From VRUE01 sp963837695 (GTDB lineage Bacteria > Actinomycetota > Thermoleophilia > Solirubrobacterales > 70-9), in contig CAWINZ010000005.1 of NCBI GenBank assembly GCA_963837695.1, positions 1 to 64,000 of the forward strand: 64,000 bases of DNA, written 5' to 3'. The translations under genes and the position numbers were made by a program. The notes under the pieces are model-generated. The model made no database searches. It saw nothing but the letters and a program-made list of their open reading frames with translations, and was not told where the DNA came from. The number at the start of each line of letters is the position of its first letter. Position 1 is the stretch's first letter. Of the stretch, positions 62,138 through 64,000 are shown piece by piece.

Positions 62138-62593
62138 CTAGCGGGGGGCCCAGGCGTCCGCGGGCGCGGCGAGATCCCTGATCTCGGCCGGCAGCTCGCC
62201 GGCCACGAGGTCGGCGAGGGTGACGTGCTCGAGGACGGCGCGGAGGTTGGCGCGGACGGCGATCCAGACCTCCTGCAGGTGCTGGGCGTTGCCCTTGTAC
62301 TCGATGTCCTCGGGGGGCGAGGACTGCACGTGGGCGATCGGCCCCTCGACGGCACGGACGATGTCGGCGACGGTGATCGCATCGGCGGGCTTAGCCAGCC
62401 AGTAGCCACCCTTGGCCCCCCGCCGCGCCCGCACGATCCCGTGGTGCTTCATCTCGAGCAGGATGTGCTCGAGGAACTGCAGGGGAATGTCCTGCGCCTC
62501 GGCCAGCCTCTCCCCCTTGACGGGCTCCTCGCCCGCCGCAGCAAGCTCGGCGGCGGCCCGGACGGCGTAGTCGGCCTTTGCTGAGACACGCAT
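62138..62593 (-). CDS. Rrf2-family regulator without cysteines (151 aa)
   Basis: Winged helix opens MRVSAKADYAVRAAAELAAA, with LQFLEHILLEMKHHGIVRAR and GGYWLAKPADAITVADIVRA, all typical of Rrf2. The three-Cys cluster of IscR/NsrR is absent; the protein has no cysteine at all, like the cysteine-metabolism regulator CymR. It lies between a TauE-type exporter and the sulfate operon, so control of sulfur uptake is likely. ATG 62593, 12 bp after the TauE stop. Confidence 0.85.
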   Translation of the reverse strand: MRVSAKADYAVRAAAELAAAGEEPVKGERLAEAQDIPLQFLEHILLEMKHHGIVRARRGAKGGYWLAKPADAITVADIVRAVEGPIAHVQSSPPEDIEYKGNAQHLQEVWIAVRANLRAVLEHVTLADLVAGELPAEIRDLAAPADAWAPR

Positions 62594-62605
62594 AGAGCTA
62601 GTTAA

Positions 62606-63517
62606 TCAACCGGCCGATTCGAGGGCGAGCTCCGCCGCTTCGCGTTGGCGGCGCTTGTGGAGGATTCGGGGTGCGGCGAGGACCGCGCCCAGGCCGATTC
62701 CCGCGATGAGGGCCGCGATCGGCCAGACGTTTGGGTCGCCCTTCTGGATCGTGACTATGCCCGAGCCGACGAGGACGATGCCGAGGGCGGTGCGGATGAA
62801 GCCCTGTGGGGCTTTGCTGGAGAGGGCGGCGCCGATGATCACCCCCGGGATCGAGCCGATCAGGATGTTGCCGGCGAGGACGAAGTCGACGTTGCCGCCC
62901 ACCCAGTGGGCGATGCCCGCCGCCCAGAGCAGGATCGCGGCGTGGAAGACGTCGGTGCCGACGACCTTTTTCGGCGCCAGGCGGTACACGGCGATCAGCA
63001 GAATCGCGATCACGGTGCCCGATCCCGCCGAGGTGATCCCGATCACGAAGCCGGTCGTCGCTCCGATCAGGACGGCGGAGACTTTGTGGCGTCGCTCGAC
63101 GTCGAAGCGGTCGCGCTCCTCGACCAGGTTGCGCAGGATCAGCGCTCGCGCCAGGGTGATGATGCCGACCATCAGCAGGGTGCCGCCGAGGACCGCGTAG
63201 ACGAGCGAGTCGAGCCGGGCTTCGCCGACGTGGTTCTCGATCACCGAGACCAGCGCCACCCCGCCGACGGCTGCCGGGACGCTGCCGAGGGCCAGCCATC
63301 TGACCAGCTCCATGTTCACGGTCTTCATCTGCAGGTGGCGCCAGCCGCCGACCGTCTTGGTCACGGCCGAGTAGAAGATGTCGGTGCCGATCGCCGTCGT
63401 CGGCTGGATCCCGAAGATCAGGATCAGCAGCGGCGTCATCAGGGATCCCCCGCCCATCCCCGTCATGCCGACGAGGATGCCGATACCGAGACCGAAGAAG
63501 ATGATTGCCGGGTCCAT
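62606..63517 (-). CDS. TauE/SafE family sulfite or sulfonate exporter (303 aa)
   Basis: About eight hydrophobic helices and the family motif GMTGMGGGSLMTPLLILIFG, then ATTGFVIGITSAGSGT mirrored in the second half. TauE/SafE proteins export sulfite, sulfoacetate or similar anions. Operonic with the Rrf2 gene 12 bp downstream and adjacent to sulfate uptake genes. Confidence 0.88.
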   Translation of the reverse strand: MDPAIIFFGLGIGILVGMTGMGGGSLMTPLLILIFGIQPTTAIGTDIFYSAVTKTVGGWRHLQMKTVNMELVRWLALGSVPAAVGGVALVSVIENHVGEARLDSLVYAVLGGTLLMVGIITLARALILRNLVEERDRFDVERRHKVSAVLIGATTGFVIGITSAGSGTVIAILLIAVYRLAPKKVVGTDVFHAAILLWAAGIAHWVGGNVDFVLAGNILIGSIPGVIIGAALSSKAPQGFIRTALGIVLVGSGIVTIQKGDPNVWPIAALIAGIGLGAVLAAPRILHKRRQREAAELALESAG

Positions 63518-63545
63518 CAGATGCCCCCAGGGTGGTTATCGACTT

Positions 63546-63565
63546 TCCTGACCTCTTTGGTCAGG
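63546..63565. promoter_or_regulatory. Dyad operator between divergent transporter genes
   Basis: CCTGACC-TCTTTG-GTCAGG-type inverted repeat in the 75-bp gap between TauE (minus) and the ABC ATPase (plus). Placed to control both. Confidence 0.4.
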
Positions 63566-63592
63566 AGCGGGGAGTGCGCCAGGATACCCAAT

Positions 63593-64000
63593 GTGGGCAC
63601 CGAAGCCAAGCAATTCGGCGTCGCGCCGCGATCGCCTGCCGGCGAGTCGCCGAGCGCCGCGGTCTCGATCCGGGGGCTCGGCCACAGCTACGGCGCGCTG
63701 GAGGCGATCGAGCGTCTCGACCTGGACGTCCCCGCGCACGGCGTGCTCGGCCTCGTCGGCCCCTCGGGTTGCGGCAAGTCGACCCTGCTCGAGCTGATCG
63801 CCGGACTGCAGCAGCCGAGCGCGGGAGAGATCGAGATCGGCGACAGCGGCGAGCCGGCCGAGCGCCTCGCACGCTGCACCTTCATGCCCCAGCGCGACAT
63901 GCTGCTGCCCTGGCTGTCGGCGATCGACAACGCCGCGTTGGCCTTACGCAACCGCGGCGTCGGCCAGCGCGCGGCGCGCGAGCAAGCGGGGCTCCTCTTC
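63593..64000 (+). CDS. SsuB/TauB-like ABC transporter ATPase (5' part, 136 codons)
   Basis: GTG 63593 starts a frame open to the window edge. Walker A LVGPSGCGKSTLLELIAGLQ and Q-loop FMPQRDMLLPWLS fit the nitrate/sulfonate/taurine import ATPases. The signature and Walker B regions lie outside the window. It is divergent from TauE and in a sulfur locus, so an alkanesulfonate or related importer is likely. Confidence 0.85.
   Translation, partial: MGTEAKQFGVAPRSPAGESPSAAVSIRGLGHSYGALEAIERLDLDVPAHGVLGLVGPSGCGKSTLLELIAGLQQPSAGEIEIGDSGEPAERLARCTFMPQRDMLLPWLSAIDNAALALRNRGVGQRAAREQAGLLF

Overview
The window is high-GC DNA with dense, often overlapping genes, GTG and TTG starts, few U-tract terminators and many lipoproteins. 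I infer an actinomycete of the Thermoleophilia, probably near Solirubrobacterales. The basis is the very large secreted NHL/Ig/TolB-like proteins carrying a CRAYELVSP motif, found beside a primary sigma factor, PilT, CysTWA and MoxR/VWA genes. No tRNA, rRNA, CRISPR array, insertion sequence or phage gene was seen.

Positions 1-17000 form a block of secreted and surface proteins on the minus strand. A direct repeat of at least 4.7 kb (1-4690 and 9574-14262) carries a cassette: promoter, small Cys-rich secreted protein, hairpin, strong promoter, giant NHL protein. The right-hand cassette is intact and its 1551-aa protein is translationally coupled (ATGA) to a 946-aa secreted protein. The left-hand cassette is decaying: its NHL gene is frameshifted, and two further small-protein copies (A and B) carry independent frameshifts. 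Two paralogous lipoproteins and a collagen-like protein follow.

Positions 17000-27800 are a cell-surface glycan locus: flippase and methyltransferase (plus strand), two GT4 glycosyltransferases, an FkbM methyltransferase and a large membrane protein (minus strand), and a GT2 enzyme (plus strand). A DUF3800 gene is embedded among them. Positions 27800-43900 are mixed and mostly housekeeping: XRE regulator, YihY/BrkB protein, AAA/DUF4143 ATPase, primary sigma factor with a clear promoter, acetyltransferase, methyltransferase, PilT, peroxiredoxin operon, acyl-CoA dehydrogenase with a TetR-type operator, BipA, cold-shock protein, YHYH protein and a secreted subtilase-like protein.

Positions 43900-55400 hold a TVP38 membrane protein, RecD2-like helicase, cupin, a HipA-like protein that has lost its kinase residues, a lipoprotein-Cax-CaCA cation exchanger group, a MoxR/VWA pair and a PIN toxin-antitoxin pair. 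Positions 55500-58350 carry a DUF4389 protein, then a candidate c-di-GMP-I riboswitch leading an operon of a DUF3494 (ice-binding/adhesin-like) protein and an L,D-transpeptidase. Positions 58400-64000 are a sulfur locus: sulfate ABC transporter Sbp-CysT-CysW-CysA, a cysteine-free Rrf2 regulator, a TauE-type exporter and, divergently, the start of an SsuB/TauB-like ATPase.

The most interesting points are the decaying tandem array of secreted proteins, the riboswitch-led adhesin/peptidoglycan operon, the HipA pseudokinase, and a recurring class of long intergenic palindromes placed just after stop codons.
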